NCBI GenBank assembly: GCA_031553395.1
Contig: JAVBLR010000016.1
Location: forward strand, 21,684 to 85,683
From: WRGA01 sp031553395
Lineage (GTDB): Bacteria > Bacteroidota > Bacteroidia > Bacteroidales > WRGA01
Length of the DNA: 64,000 nucleotides
Reading direction: 5' to 3'
Under the pieces are notes generated by a model. That model had not been told where the DNA came from. It did not search any database and saw only the letters and a program-made list of their open reading frames with translations. The position numbers were made by a program, and so were the translations under genes. Below, piece by piece: positions 26,791 through 36,130 of this stretch (positions are counted from its first letter, which is position 1; each line of letters opens with the position of its first letter).

Positions 26791-29244
26791 TCATTTCACA
26801 TCAATTTCAATTTTATCGGATTTTACTCCATCAGCTTTTGCTTCAAAAATAATTTTGCCATTATTTTCCCCTGATTGAACGATTGCTGTTAATTGCCCAT
26901 TAAATAAATGCATTTGAGGAAGATGAAACAAATCCAAACAAGTAGGATCTCCATTAGCCGATGCCCTGTATTTTCCATTTCCCTGAACAGCAAACTTAAT
27001 CAACCGCTGGTCATCCGGACACAAATTTCCATCCTTATCTACCACACGTACATTAATATAAACCAGGTCTTTTCCATCAGCAGAAAGTATTTTCCGGTCG
27101 GGAATAAGCTCTATATGATGCGGCTTTCCGGCTGTGCATATTATTTTCTCAGCAACAGATGCACCTTTTTCATCATAAGCAATTACTTTTACTTCGCCCG
27201 GTTCATAAATTGCATTCATCCACATCAATCGGTAGCGGTTTTGTACAGAAGAATCATTTTTTGATTGTTTACCATAACTTTTCCCATTGATAAATAATTC
27301 AGCAGAAGGATAATTAGTATAAACAAAAACCGGAGTAATTTCGCCTTCCCGTCCTTTCCATGTCCAATGAGGAAGAATATGCAAGGTTTTGTCATTTTTA
27401 TTCCAGATGCTTCTATACAAATAATACCTGTCTTTCGGAATACTTGCCAAATCAATAATACCAAACATCGAACTATGATTAGGCCAAGCATCTGTATCAT
27501 ACGGAGAAGGTTCGCCCAAATAATCGAATCCTGTCCACACAAATTGACCGATTGTCCAATCATAATCATCAACCAAAGCAAAATCATCATCAGGAATATT
27601 CGACCAACTACAATGCTCCAAATCATACGACGATGATTGATGATCAGGATAAATGGCATCTCCCTTTTTCACTACCGGAAATTTATAAACGCCTCTTGAA
27701 CTGACAGTAGAGGAAGTTTCGGAACCAAGTATCAGATTTTGAGGTAATTTATCGTACGCTTCTTTGTAACGATGTGCCCTGTAATTCAATCCGGGAATAT
27801 CTATCATAGAAGCAAAACCATTATTCAACACACAACTAACCTGATCCATACCGCAAGTTACAGGTCGTGTCGGATCTTCGCGATGACAAATATCCTGTAA
27901 AAAGGAAGCTACCTTATAACCATCATTACTACATTGCGTAGGAACTTCATTTCCAACACTCCACATTACCACACTCGGATTATTACGGTAATGATGCAAC
28001 ATATTTTCCATATCTTTCTCAGCCCATTCTTTGAAATAACGATGATATCCATTTTTACATTTTGCCCGATCCCATTCGTCAAAAGGCTCTACCATTACCA
28101 TAAAACCCATTTCGTCACAAAGAGAAATCAATTCGGGCGCAGGCATATTATGAGCCGTACGAATCGCATCGCAACCCATATCCTTAAGCATCGTCAATTG
28201 ACGGCGAAGCGCAGCCGTATTAACAGCAGCTCCTAAAGGCCCCAAATCATGATGATTGCATACTCCTTGGAATTTACGTTTTTCCCCATTCAGGAAAAAA
28301 CCTTTATCTGCTACAAACTTAATATCCCGTATACCAAAAGAGGTTGTATATTCATCAACGATTTGCTCTTTGAGATAAATCTTAGAAATGGCTCTATATA
28401 AATAAGGTGTTTCGGGAGACCATAACACAGGATTATTAACAATCAGATTTTGTTCAAACGGTTGTCCGTGATTTATTTTTTGCGTATTCTCCTTTTGAGC
28501 AACAACTTGTCCGTTTTTATCTTGAATTTCGGTTACAATTCTTATTTCTTTACCTTCGGCATTTTCCAATTTCGTTTTTAAATTAACAGAAGCATAATCG
28601 GAAGATATATATGGAGTTGTGATATACGTACCCCAAACCGGAACAGCTATTTCATTCGTTGTAATTACATGTACATTCCGATAAAGCCCGGCACCCGGAT
28701 ACCAACGCGAAGATTGTGGTTTGTTTTCCAAGCGGACAGCAAGCAGGTTTTCCTTTCCATCGGCATTTAGTAAATCAGTAATATCGCAATAAAATGAATT
28801 GTAACCATAAGGCCAAAAACAAGCTTCCTTCTCATTAACATACACATGCGCCTCGCTCATGGCACCATCGAATAATAAGGTTGCTCGCTTTTTCCCCTTT
28901 TCAAAATCAGCCACATTAAAAACGGTACGATACCAACCGATACCGACATAAGGAAGCCCTCCTGTTCGGCCGGTTTTAACAGTTGCAACTTTTTCATTAT
29001 TTTGGGTAATCGCTACATCCTGCAAATCATAACTGCGATCAAAAGGACCATAAATAGCCCAATCATGAGGAATCGTTACAGATTCCCAATTTTTATCGTT
29101 GAAGTTTTTTTGTTCAGCTCCGGAAAAATCTCCTTTCGAAAATTTCCAGTTCTTCTCCAATAAAAACTCATCCCGTACTGATTGTGCTTGAAATGTAGCT
29201 ATACTACAAAGTAGGAAGTATAATGGAATGATAATTCGTTTCAT
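26791..29244 (-). CDS. Glycoside hydrolase family 2, probable beta-galactosidase
   Basis: 817 residues with a signal peptide (cut near FQAQ/SVRD). Order: sugar-binding jelly roll (about 30-200), Ig-like domain (about 205-305), TIM barrel (about 310-600), then DUF4982-like and Ig-like domains (VKVIAYDEKG, VYINVRVVDKDGN). Catalytic residues visible: acid/base Glu433 in WSVGNE and nucleophile Glu509 in ILGSET. The layout is that of secreted Bacteroidetes GH2 beta-galactosidases or beta-glucuronidases, which trim side chains of rhamnogalacturonan I or arabinogalactan. It is the last enzyme gene next to the FAS1-SusCD operon. No recognised operator was found upstream. Exact sugar specificity is not readable. 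Confidence 0.9.
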   Translation of the reverse strand: MKRIIIPLYFLLCSIATFQAQSVRDEFLLEKNWKFSKGDFSGAEQKNFNDKNWESVTIPHDWAIYGPFDRSYDLQDVAITQNNEKVATVKTGRTGGLPYVGIGWYRTVFNVADFEKGKKRATLLFDGAMSEAHVYVNEKEACFWPYGYNSFYCDITDLLNADGKENLLAVRLENKPQSSRWYPGAGLYRNVHVITTNEIAVPVWGTYITTPYISSDYASVNLKTKLENAEGKEIRIVTEIQDKNGQVVAQKENTQKINHGQPFEQNLIVNNPVLWSPETPYLYRAISKIYLKEQIVDEYTTSFGIRDIKFVADKGFFLNGEKRKFQGVCNHHDLGPLGAAVNTAALRRQLTMLKDMGCDAIRTAHNMPAPELISLCDEMGFMVMVEPFDEWDRAKCKNGYHRYFKEWAEKDMENMLHHYRNNPSVVMWSVGNEVPTQCSNDGYKVASFLQDICHREDPTRPVTCGMDQVSCVLNNGFASMIDIPGLNYRAHRYKEAYDKLPQNLILGSETSSTVSSRGVYKFPVVKKGDAIYPDHQSSSYDLEHCSWSNIPDDDFALVDDYDWTIGQFVWTGFDYLGEPSPYDTDAWPNHSSMFGIIDLASIPKDRYYLYRSIWNKNDKTLHILPHWTWKGREGEITPVFVYTNYPSAELFINGKSYGKQSKNDSSVQNRYRLMWMNAIYEPGEVKVIAYDEKGASVAEKIICTAGKPHHIELIPDRKILSADGKDLVYINVRVVDKDGNLCPDDQRLIKFAVQGNGKYRASANGDPTCLDLFHLPQMHLFNGQLTAIVQSGENNGKIIFEAKADGVKSDKIEIDVK

Positions 29245-29313
29245 ATTATTAGGTTAACTGCAAAAGGTTAAAAACACTCTAATAAAGCCTGTTAGCGTTT
29301 TATCACAAATAAA

Positions 29314-29345
29314 ATTGCTTGTATATTGACTATACTTTATCTTTG
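29314..29345 (+). promoter_or_regulatory. Candidate promoter for sufE or a leader RNA
   Basis: ATTG (29314-29317), 20 bases, then TATCTTTG (29338-29345) fits the Bacteroidetes pattern TTTG-N19-21-TAnnTTTG. It lies about 240 nt before sufE, so it would give a long 5' leader or drive a small RNA. No closer promoter was seen in the 29245-29588 gap. Confidence 0.45.
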
Positions 29346-29588
29346 CAAAGGCTTTTTATAGATATTCGTCTCAGACACTAAATTAATAAATACAAATGAA
29401 TAAGTGTAATATTGACGATATTTAAAACAAATATACAACTTTAATTACTTTTATAACATCAATCCTTTTTATTTCATAATTTTTAACAATAACTTTTTAT
29501 CCAAGAAGCAGATTTAATCAGCTATTAGTCATTATCAATATTTATTTTTTTAAAACAATAAGGCATAAATTATTAATTTTCAACAAAA

Positions 29589-30008
29589 ATGACAATTAAC
29601 GAAGCACAAGATAGAATAATTGACGAATTTTCGGCATTTGAAGACTGGATGGATAAATATTCCTTACTCATCGAGTTGGGAAATTCATTGAATCCATTAA
29701 ATGAGAAATATAAAACAGAAAATAATCTCATCGAAGGCTGTCAAAGCCGGGTATGGTTGCAAGCTGATTACAATGATGGAAAAATTATTTTTCAGGCCGA
29801 AAGTGATGCTGTTATTGTAAAAGGAATTATCGCATTATTAATTGATGTTTTATCTAATCATACACCTGATGAGATATTAAATGCTGATTTGTGTTTTATC
29901 GATGCTATCGGATTAAAGGAACATTTATCGCCAACCCGTTCCAATGGATTACTATCGATGGTAAAACAAATGAAATTGTATGCCATGGCTTTTAAGGCAA
30001 AAGGCTAA
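29589..30008 (+). CDS. sufE: SufE-family cysteine desulfuration protein
   Basis: 139 residues, the usual SufE length. The sulfur-accepting cysteine is in NNLIEGCQSRVW (about residue 51), followed by the family pattern of a SufE fold (ESDAVIVKGIIALLIDVLS and the C-terminal GLKEHLSPTRSNGL). SufE accepts sulfane sulfur from SufS and passes it to the SufBCD scaffold for Fe-S cluster assembly in the cytoplasm. It sits alone on the plus strand inside the glycan-utilization region, which suggests that surrounding genes were inserted around it. Its last codons and stop lie inside a heptad repeat (GGCAAAA, GGCTAAT), so the repeat has grown into the gene end. Confidence 0.93.
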   Translation: MTINEAQDRIIDEFSAFEDWMDKYSLLIELGNSLNPLNEKYKTENNLIEGCQSRVWLQADYNDGKIIFQAESDAVIVKGIIALLIDVLSNHTPDEILNADLCFIDAIGLKEHLSPTRSNGLLSMVKQMKLYAMAFKAKG

Positions 30009-30092
30009 TGGTAAAAGGTAAAAGGTAAAAAGAAAGGCGAACGAATCTACATCTGATTCGTTCGCCTTTTGCCATTAGCGTTTCGCCGAAAC
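29996..30092. terminator. Heptad repeat and bidirectional hairpin between sufE and the PL11 gene
   Basis: GGCAAAA, GGCTAAT and three GGTAAAA units run in 7-bp register from 29996 to 30030. A perfect 15-bp hairpin follows (AAAGGCGAACGAATC 30033-30047 with its complement 30055-30069), then inverted units (CTTTTGC, CATTAGC). It separates two convergent genes. Confidence 0.8.
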
Positions 30093-30093
30093 T

Positions 30094-33000
30094 TTATTGT
30101 TTGATAATCTTCTTTGTTATCTTCGGATAATCTTCGGAATATATTCTCAATAAATAACTTCCCGCACTTAAACCGGAAAGGTCGATTTCTTCGATTCCTC
30201 CGGATGATTCAAGCCCTTGTTTATAAACACAAACTCCACTTACAGAAATACATTCGATAACAACTTTTCCTGTCAATCCACCCATATTAATATACGCATT
30301 GGCTTGCACCGGATTTGGATAAATACTTATATTTTCTGCTTTTACATTAGAGATGGCTGTAGTTGAAACAATTTGAATAATTCCGGAAGAAATCAATGTC
30401 TGATCCCACTGCATTCCTTCAGGAAGTTCAGTAGTTATAGACGCAAATGAGCCATTGATAGCCGATGCATTCAATATCTTATACGAATTACCGATTGCAA
30501 ACGCTCCGGTTGTAGGTGTCAAATTTAGAGTTCCAGTAAGGTAAACAGTTCCACCTACTTTTATACAATCCGAAGAATTTTTTCCATCCCGGCTAACATC
30601 CAACGTTACCGAACCATTGCTTGTAAGTCTTAAATCCTTTTCGACAGTTAATGTTTCGAATTTAGAGTTTTGCAAATCAATTCCGGATTGTCCATACATA
30701 GTCACATTTCCGGTAATAATACCGGTTCCTCCTAATATTGCATTATTATAAAGCATAACAGAACCTGTTCCGGTAGCACTTCCGGTAGTATTTGATATAA
30801 TTAACTTTCCACCATTAATTGTAGTTCCTCCGGTATATGAATTTGCACCGGTTAACGTAAATGTTCCTACGCCCTCTTTGGTCAATTTGGAAGAAGCCCC
30901 TTCTATCGTACCGTTGAAAACATTATTGGTAGTGTTATTAATAGTCCAAGTTGTACTGGCTCCTGACAATTTCGAACCGGTCACACCGATAAGCCCTCCT
31001 AATTTGATTATTCTTCCCGATGTTAGATGATAGGCACTTACCCCCGATGCAGCCAAATTCAATGTCATTTTCTCATATCCGTAGTTATTATTGACACGAA
31101 AATCGGTACCTGTTACATTGACAGTTCCTTCAAAAGTCGACCAATTTCCATTCAGGTCAAGACGAGGCGTATCATTTTTCGGAATTTTAAAGTTCAATGT
31201 ACCTTTTCCCGTCAGGTTACCTTTCAACGTCCATCGGCTCGATGCTTCAAATGATGCAGTTACACCTTCAGGAACTTCTATATTGAAACTGGATTCCGAG
31301 TTACTTGTTGAAGATGTGATATCAAACATCTTAAGAGTTCCTCCCTGCAAAGTAACATTTGTATTTTTCAAGGAATTATAGTTTCCGTTAGTCGATCCTA
31401 AAAGCAACAATCCATCTTTTATAGTTGCCTTACTAATGGTATTATTTCCTTGCAATGTCAACATTCCTTTACCTATAACCTCCAAGCCTATGTTAGTTCC
31501 TGTTATATTACCGCTCATTAGCACGCTATTATTTGTAGTAGGATTATTAACTGTAAGTGTTCCTTCAACTTGCATATTCCGGTTTGTTGCCATTTGTCCT
31601 GCAGTTTGCAGTGTAGCATTTTTCATAATCCAGTTACTTGCGCTATTGGATGAAGCTCCAATCGAGCTACTTAAGCCTCCATCTTTCAAAGAAGCCACTT
31701 CCAATGTACCTCCATCAATTTCTATACCTCCTGTAAATGAGTTATCCTCATTGAGTAATGACAATTTACCGGTTCCTGTTTTCTTCAAACTGCCAGTTCC
31801 ACCGATTGAACCTTCTCCACTAATTTTATAATCGGTATTGTTGTTGAATATCATTTCACTTACAGGCATAGTTTCGCTAATAACAATCGTTTTGTTGACT
31901 GCATCGTCATTAAATGTTACAACATCACCCGATACAAAATTATCATCATTTGTTCCATTCAGGAAGTTTTTAGCTTGGAAGTCCCACAACGAACTTTCTC
32001 CACCTTTCCATACCACACTTCCTGCCGAACGAGGTTCAGTGACTTCGAGTTTTACAGCATTACTTTCTATTTTTAGCACATAAGGAATCCCTTCCAATCC
32101 TTTTACCGAAAAATTAGAAGTGGTAGCATTAGTTGTGCCAGTAAAAGTTATCAATGCCAATTCTCCAGAAGTAATTGTAGTAACAGGATTAATAATAATT
32201 GCATGATTAGTTCCTGTAACATTAAAATTACCTTGAATACTTAATAAATCGTTTTTTGCCACTTGAGTCTGATCGACATCAAAAGCCAAATTATTACGTC
32301 CCGGCAAATCCAAATTACCAACAATTGTAAGGGTGCCTAATGTTCCTGCAACACCCGGTTCGATTCGTCCACCTTCCACATTCAATCCGGTTTCCAACGA
32401 AATACCACCATTTAACGTTGCATTTCCTCCAATTACACCACGTGCATCAACTTGCACCTTACTTGCCAATGTTCCATTCACAAATAAACGTCCTTCCGAA
32501 ATACGGGTAATTCCGGTATAATCATAATTACTGTTAAATGTAACATCACCTTGCATAGATTTTACAACATCCATTGTGCCGGTGAATTTACCTGCTCCAC
32601 TGAAAGTATAATCTTTGCCTTTAGGATTCATCAACCAAAGACGAGAAGGAGACATGTTGTTAGTCAATGAATATGTAGTGTTTCCTCCACGAAGATCGAA
32701 CATGATACTTTTTCCATCTGCATAAGAAGCATTAGCTTCATTATCATCAATCCAACCGCTTCCGGTATAATATAAATCTGCTTTTTGTATCGGAGCAATC
32801 GGAGGTGCTGGCATATCTGCCGCCATATAAAAATCTACATCTGCTGTTTGATAATACCCTCTGGCTGTAGTTTGTCCACGATATGCCGGATTTTGCATCA
32901 ATGTATATTGTCGGATATTAGTTTCATCCCATGTGGCAACAATTACAAATCCGGTATTATTCGTTCTACAATAAATTAACTCTTCTCTCCAATCACCGAA

Positions 33001-34689
33001 CAAGTCTCCCCAAAAAGCTGCTCGTCCTCCATTAGGAGCTCTGAAATAATAATCGCCATGTCCATTATCTTCCTTATAAAGAGAAACTTCCCGCCCAAAA
33101 CTTTTAGAAGACAAATTATAATTATCCATGGTTGGGTTTTTATCGTTTCCGGAGGAAGTAACATGACGACGAGATAAGTCTGCCCCCCACCACAATGCTT
33201 CTGCCGGGAAAGTTCCGGTAGCTCCTGAGATAAGTTTTCCTTTACTATTGTACATCGCGTTGCTATTCATTGTTGAAAAGAATTGCATGCCTCGTATTCT
33301 CGTGTCAAAAGCAGCGCAAATTCCTCTGCCTACATCACCTACAGACGATTGATAAATGCCCTTAATTAACTCCCCTGTTTCAGCATCATACAAACCCATC
33401 CCCAATGTATTCGGATTATATTGCTGGATAAAGAAATGCTCCAGTCCCGGACGATCGGGATCAATATCTGCCAAACAATGACGGTCGCCATGTACAATTG
33501 TCGTATTTTTACTCAACATGCTTCCGTCATGATCCAACACATAACCACCTTCAACAAATTCATCACAACCATCACCATCCACATCTCCTACACGTACCTG
33601 ATGGAATTGGGCAGCATCAACAGGAACCAGATTAGACCATTGCAGTTCCAGTTTCCCGTTGATATAGCGCCACGCAGCATGTACACCGGTAAAACTATCA
33701 TCCCCTTGCCTATTTTTATATTGATAAATAAGAGACGGATGGATACCATCTAAATAAGCGATAATAAAATGTCCTGTAATATTTTTCCATTTATCACTGC
33801 GAGTTGTCTTTATTTCATCTAATCGAGGCAGTAATATACGATCCATTTCAATTCCCGTTTCTCCATTAACTACAGATAGCCATTGCGGAGCCGATCCTAC
33901 TTTGCCAGTATAATCCGTAACCGTTCCATTTTCGGCGGTAACAACTGTTCCATCTGCAAAAGTAGTACCTTCACTTACACACATCAGAACTTCGGCTTTT
34001 CCATCTCCATCCATATCATAAGTAGTTACCATATCTGCGTGACCTTCGGTGGTTTTTACATTTACCCCCATTTTGATACGCCAATTAAAAACACCTTCAC
34101 TGGAATAGGCTTCCACCAAAGTAGATAAAGCGCTTGTTACTCCAGTATCGCTCTCCTCATCGCTTTCAACACTGCCCGGGTGACGATCCAATACAAAATC
34201 ATATTTTCCATCCCCGTCTAAGTCAGCAGGCCAGCAGAATTTCATTCCTGCAGTAGTAGAACCGTATTCAGTTGGTAACGGAGCAAAATTATAATCCTTT
34301 ACGATGCGGCTATAATAAGACCCTGTATAACGCGGAGCGGTATAACTACCCGGCTCCTCTGTTTCCGTATTGTTCAATACACTTTTAATTACAAAGGTAT
34401 AAGCGTTAGTTGCTGTCGATAGATTGGCGGTGTAATTCGTACTTTTTGTGATAGGCGTACTGTTTAATTTAGTTAATGCGCCTGATGATGAAGTTTTATA
34501 GTATATATTATACGCAATATCATCCGGGTCGGTTGCAAAATGTCGCCAGGATATATACATTTGACTTGAAGTTTTGGGTATAGCTACTATACCCCTATCC
34601 ATTTTCTCCATTTTCCGTTGCCCCATAATTGGCAATGTCCATGCTGCGAGAAATAAAAAGCATAGGACTAATTGTAATTGTTTTGTCAT
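30094..34689 (-). CDS. Rhamnogalacturonan lyase (PL11) fused to beta-strand repeats and a T9SS sorting domain
   Basis: 1531 residues. Signal peptide (cut near IMGQ/RKME), an N-terminal domain (RGIVAIPKTSSQMYISWRHF) and an eight-bladed-propeller PL11 catalytic part to about 640, with repeated calcium loops DLDGDGKYDF, DMDGDGKAEVL, DVDGDGCDEF and the conserved FGDWREELIY. It then has roughly 800 residues of autotransporter-associated beta-strand repeats (VWKGGESSLW, GTGKLSLLNEDNSFTGGIEI, GANSYTGGTTINGGKLIIS) and a type A T9SS tail (ISIYPNPVQANAYINMGG...KKIIKQ). Typical PL11 enzymes are about 600-650 residues, so this is more than twice the usual length. PL11 cleaves the rhamnose-galacturonate backbone of RG-I by beta-elimination. 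The tail predicts export by T9SS to the surface. Confidence 0.9.
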   Translation of the reverse strand: MTKQLQLVLCFLFLAAWTLPIMGQRKMEKMDRGIVAIPKTSSQMYISWRHFATDPDDIAYNIYYKTSSSGALTKLNSTPITKSTNYTANLSTATNAYTFVIKSVLNNTETEEPGSYTAPRYTGSYYSRIVKDYNFAPLPTEYGSTTAGMKFCWPADLDGDGKYDFVLDRHPGSVESDEESDTGVTSALSTLVEAYSSEGVFNWRIKMGVNVKTTEGHADMVTTYDMDGDGKAEVLMCVSEGTTFADGTVVTAENGTVTDYTGKVGSAPQWLSVVNGETGIEMDRILLPRLDEIKTTRSDKWKNITGHFIIAYLDGIHPSLIYQYKNRQGDDSFTGVHAAWRYINGKLELQWSNLVPVDAAQFHQVRVGDVDGDGCDEFVEGGYVLDHDGSMLSKNTTIVHGDRHCLADIDPDRPGLEHFFIQQYNPNTLGMGLYDAETGELIKGIYQSSVGDVGRGICAAFDTRIRGMQFFSTMNSNAMYNSKGKLISGATGTFPAEALWWGADLSRRHVTSSGNDKNPTMDNYNLSSKSFGREVSLYKEDNGHGDYYFRAPNGGRAAFWGDLFGDWREELIYCRTNNTGFVIVATWDETNIRQYTLMQNPAYRGQTTARGYYQTADVDFYMAADMPAPPIAPIQKADLYYTGSGWIDDNEANASYADGKSIMFDLRGGNTTYSLTNNMSPSRLWLMNPKGKDYTFSGAGKFTGTMDVVKSMQGDVTFNSNYDYTGITRISEGRLFVNGTLASKVQVDARGVIGGNATLNGGISLETGLNVEGGRIEPGVAGTLGTLTIVGNLDLPGRNNLAFDVDQTQVAKNDLLSIQGNFNVTGTNHAIIINPVTTITSGELALITFTGTTNATTSNFSVKGLEGIPYVLKIESNAVKLEVTEPRSAGSVVWKGGESSLWDFQAKNFLNGTNDDNFVSGDVVTFNDDAVNKTIVISETMPVSEMIFNNNTDYKISGEGSIGGTGSLKKTGTGKLSLLNEDNSFTGGIEIDGGTLEVASLKDGGLSSSIGASSNSASNWIMKNATLQTAGQMATNRNMQVEGTLTVNNPTTNNSVLMSGNITGTNIGLEVIGKGMLTLQGNNTISKATIKDGLLLLGSTNGNYNSLKNTNVTLQGGTLKMFDITSSTSNSESSFNIEVPEGVTASFEASSRWTLKGNLTGKGTLNFKIPKNDTPRLDLNGNWSTFEGTVNVTGTDFRVNNNYGYEKMTLNLAASGVSAYHLTSGRIIKLGGLIGVTGSKLSGASTTWTINNTTNNVFNGTIEGASSKLTKEGVGTFTLTGANSYTGGTTINGGKLIISNTTGSATGTGSVMLYNNAILGGTGIITGNVTMYGQSGIDLQNSKFETLTVEKDLRLTSNGSVTLDVSRDGKNSSDCIKVGGTVYLTGTLNLTPTTGAFAIGNSYKILNASAINGSFASITTELPEGMQWDQTLISSGIIQIVSTTAISNVKAENISIYPNPVQANAYINMGGLTGKVVIECISVSGVCVYKQGLESSGGIEEIDLSGLSAGSYLLRIYSEDYPKITKKIIKQ

Positions 34690-34836
34690 TTTAGATATTA
34701 GTTAAAGTTTATTATCATTTAAGAATGTGTGAAAAATTGAATTGAGAAGTTATCGAAATACCGGTAACATTTAAAATAGCGTAAACTAAATTCTGGCATA
34801 TACTTATCACGCATTCGATTTTAATTAATTGTCTTG

Positions 34837-34896
34837 CAAAAATCCGAATAATATTTTTTAGTGCTATGGAAAATCATACTAAAACATGCGATTGCG
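34837..34896 (-). promoter_or_regulatory. Weak candidate operator/promoter upstream of the PL11 fusion
   Basis: TGGAAAATCA (34867-34876) followed by TAC matches the first decamer of the shared operator with one change, but the second decamer (TGCGATTGCG, 34887-34896) is poor. GATTTTTG (minus, 34837-34844) lies 22 nt away, one base off TAnnTTTG. Spacing is right and sequence is weak. Confidence 0.3.
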
Positions 34897-34897
34897 T

Positions 34898-36130
34898 TCA
34901 TCGGGTTAAATCTCTCAATGCCTTATCCCTGCCAACATCCATGCCTTTCCACGCCTTCAAATTAGTCCATTCGGTATAAGAAGCCGACCAAAATTCATGC
35001 GAAGCAGGAAGTCCCAACGGCAACATAACCGCAGTACATAAATATAAGCTTCCGGTATTAATATAACTTTCCGACATATTTATCTGACTTCCTGCAAAAC
35101 CAACCCTCAGCCATCCATTTTTATCAAAATTATCAGAAGATTCTATTTGTTTTTTTATTACTGCCGTCAGAGCGCATCGCACTTGTGAATACAGTAATTC
35201 TTTCGGAAGAATATTCATTAACGATGCTTGAGCAAGGGCATGAAAAACTCCGAACCGGTAAACAATAGAGCGTCCGATAACCGGATAAGTACCTTCCGGA
35301 GAAATAAAGCGTTCTTGTTGTACAGCAAATCGTTCGAATCGTTTTAATTGAGTTTCCAAAAAATCCGAACCATCCAACTTATGTTTTTTCAATATGATAA
35401 GAACATCAGTCAACATCGGATGGATAACCAGGCTATTGTAATAATCCATGTGGAATTCCGCACCATCTCCATACCACGCATCACCTTTATACCAATCCTT
35501 ACAGAAACGATTTACTCCGTAATATAATCTCTCGGTATCATATTCTCCTGCAAATTCCAGTAAAGCAGCTTCTACTATCGATGCAAAAAGCAACCAATTA
35601 CTTTCATTCGGTTTTATGGAACGGGTTCTTTTCAGTTCTGTAATAACACGCTTTTTTGTTTCTGTATCCAAGTTACTCCACAATTGATTGGGTGCACGTA
35701 AAAGACCTTGGGCAAAGAATGCAGCATCAACCAATGCTTGCGAATGCCTATTATCAAAGACCAAATAATCAGGAGAATCCGGATTAACAGCATTTTTAAT
35801 TCCATCTACCGTAAGTTTTATGTATTTTACCCTTAATCTTCCTTCTTCCATATCATCCGGGCCTAATTCCAGCCATGGAGCTATTCCACAGATTGTCCGA
35901 CCAACCGCTTCTAAATAGGAAACTTCTTTCCGAAGCGGATCTGTAGATAAAGATTCAAAAGGCATATTCTTTTTAAGTGTATTATTACTTAAATTAATCA
36001 ATACCGGATCTGCTATCTTGATTAATGTATTAATCCAATACGTTCTATCCTCATTTCCTGTTGATTGAGATTTTCCTATCATTGGAAAACATAAAATGAG
36101 AATGATAAATATGATTACTTTATTTTTCAT
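34898..36130 (-). CDS. DUF2264 family protein
   Basis: 410 residues with a signal peptide (cut near GKSQ/STGN). The sequence matches the DUF2264 pattern seen in pectin PULs: RTYWINTLIKIADPVLINLS at the start, GRTICGIAPWLEL, WLLFASIVEAALLEFAG, WYGDGAEFHMDYYNSLVIHP and SPEGTYPVIGRSIVYRFGVF, predicted to form an alpha/alpha barrel. The family is often next to GH105 and PL genes and is thought to act on plant polysaccharide, but the activity is not settled as far as I know. It overlaps the GH105 gene by 11 nt, so the two are co-transcribed and probably translationally coupled. Confidence 0.85.
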   Translation of the reverse strand: MKNKVIIFIILILCFPMIGKSQSTGNEDRTYWINTLIKIADPVLINLSNNTLKKNMPFESLSTDPLRKEVSYLEAVGRTICGIAPWLELGPDDMEEGRLRVKYIKLTVDGIKNAVNPDSPDYLVFDNRHSQALVDAAFFAQGLLRAPNQLWSNLDTETKKRVITELKRTRSIKPNESNWLLFASIVEAALLEFAGEYDTERLYYGVNRFCKDWYKGDAWYGDGAEFHMDYYNSLVIHPMLTDVLIILKKHKLDGSDFLETQLKRFERFAVQQERFISPEGTYPVIGRSIVYRFGVFHALAQASLMNILPKELLYSQVRCALTAVIKKQIESSDNFDKNGWLRVGFAGSQINMSESYINTGSLYLCTAVMLPLGLPASHEFWSASYTEWTNLKAWKGMDVGRDKALRDLTR

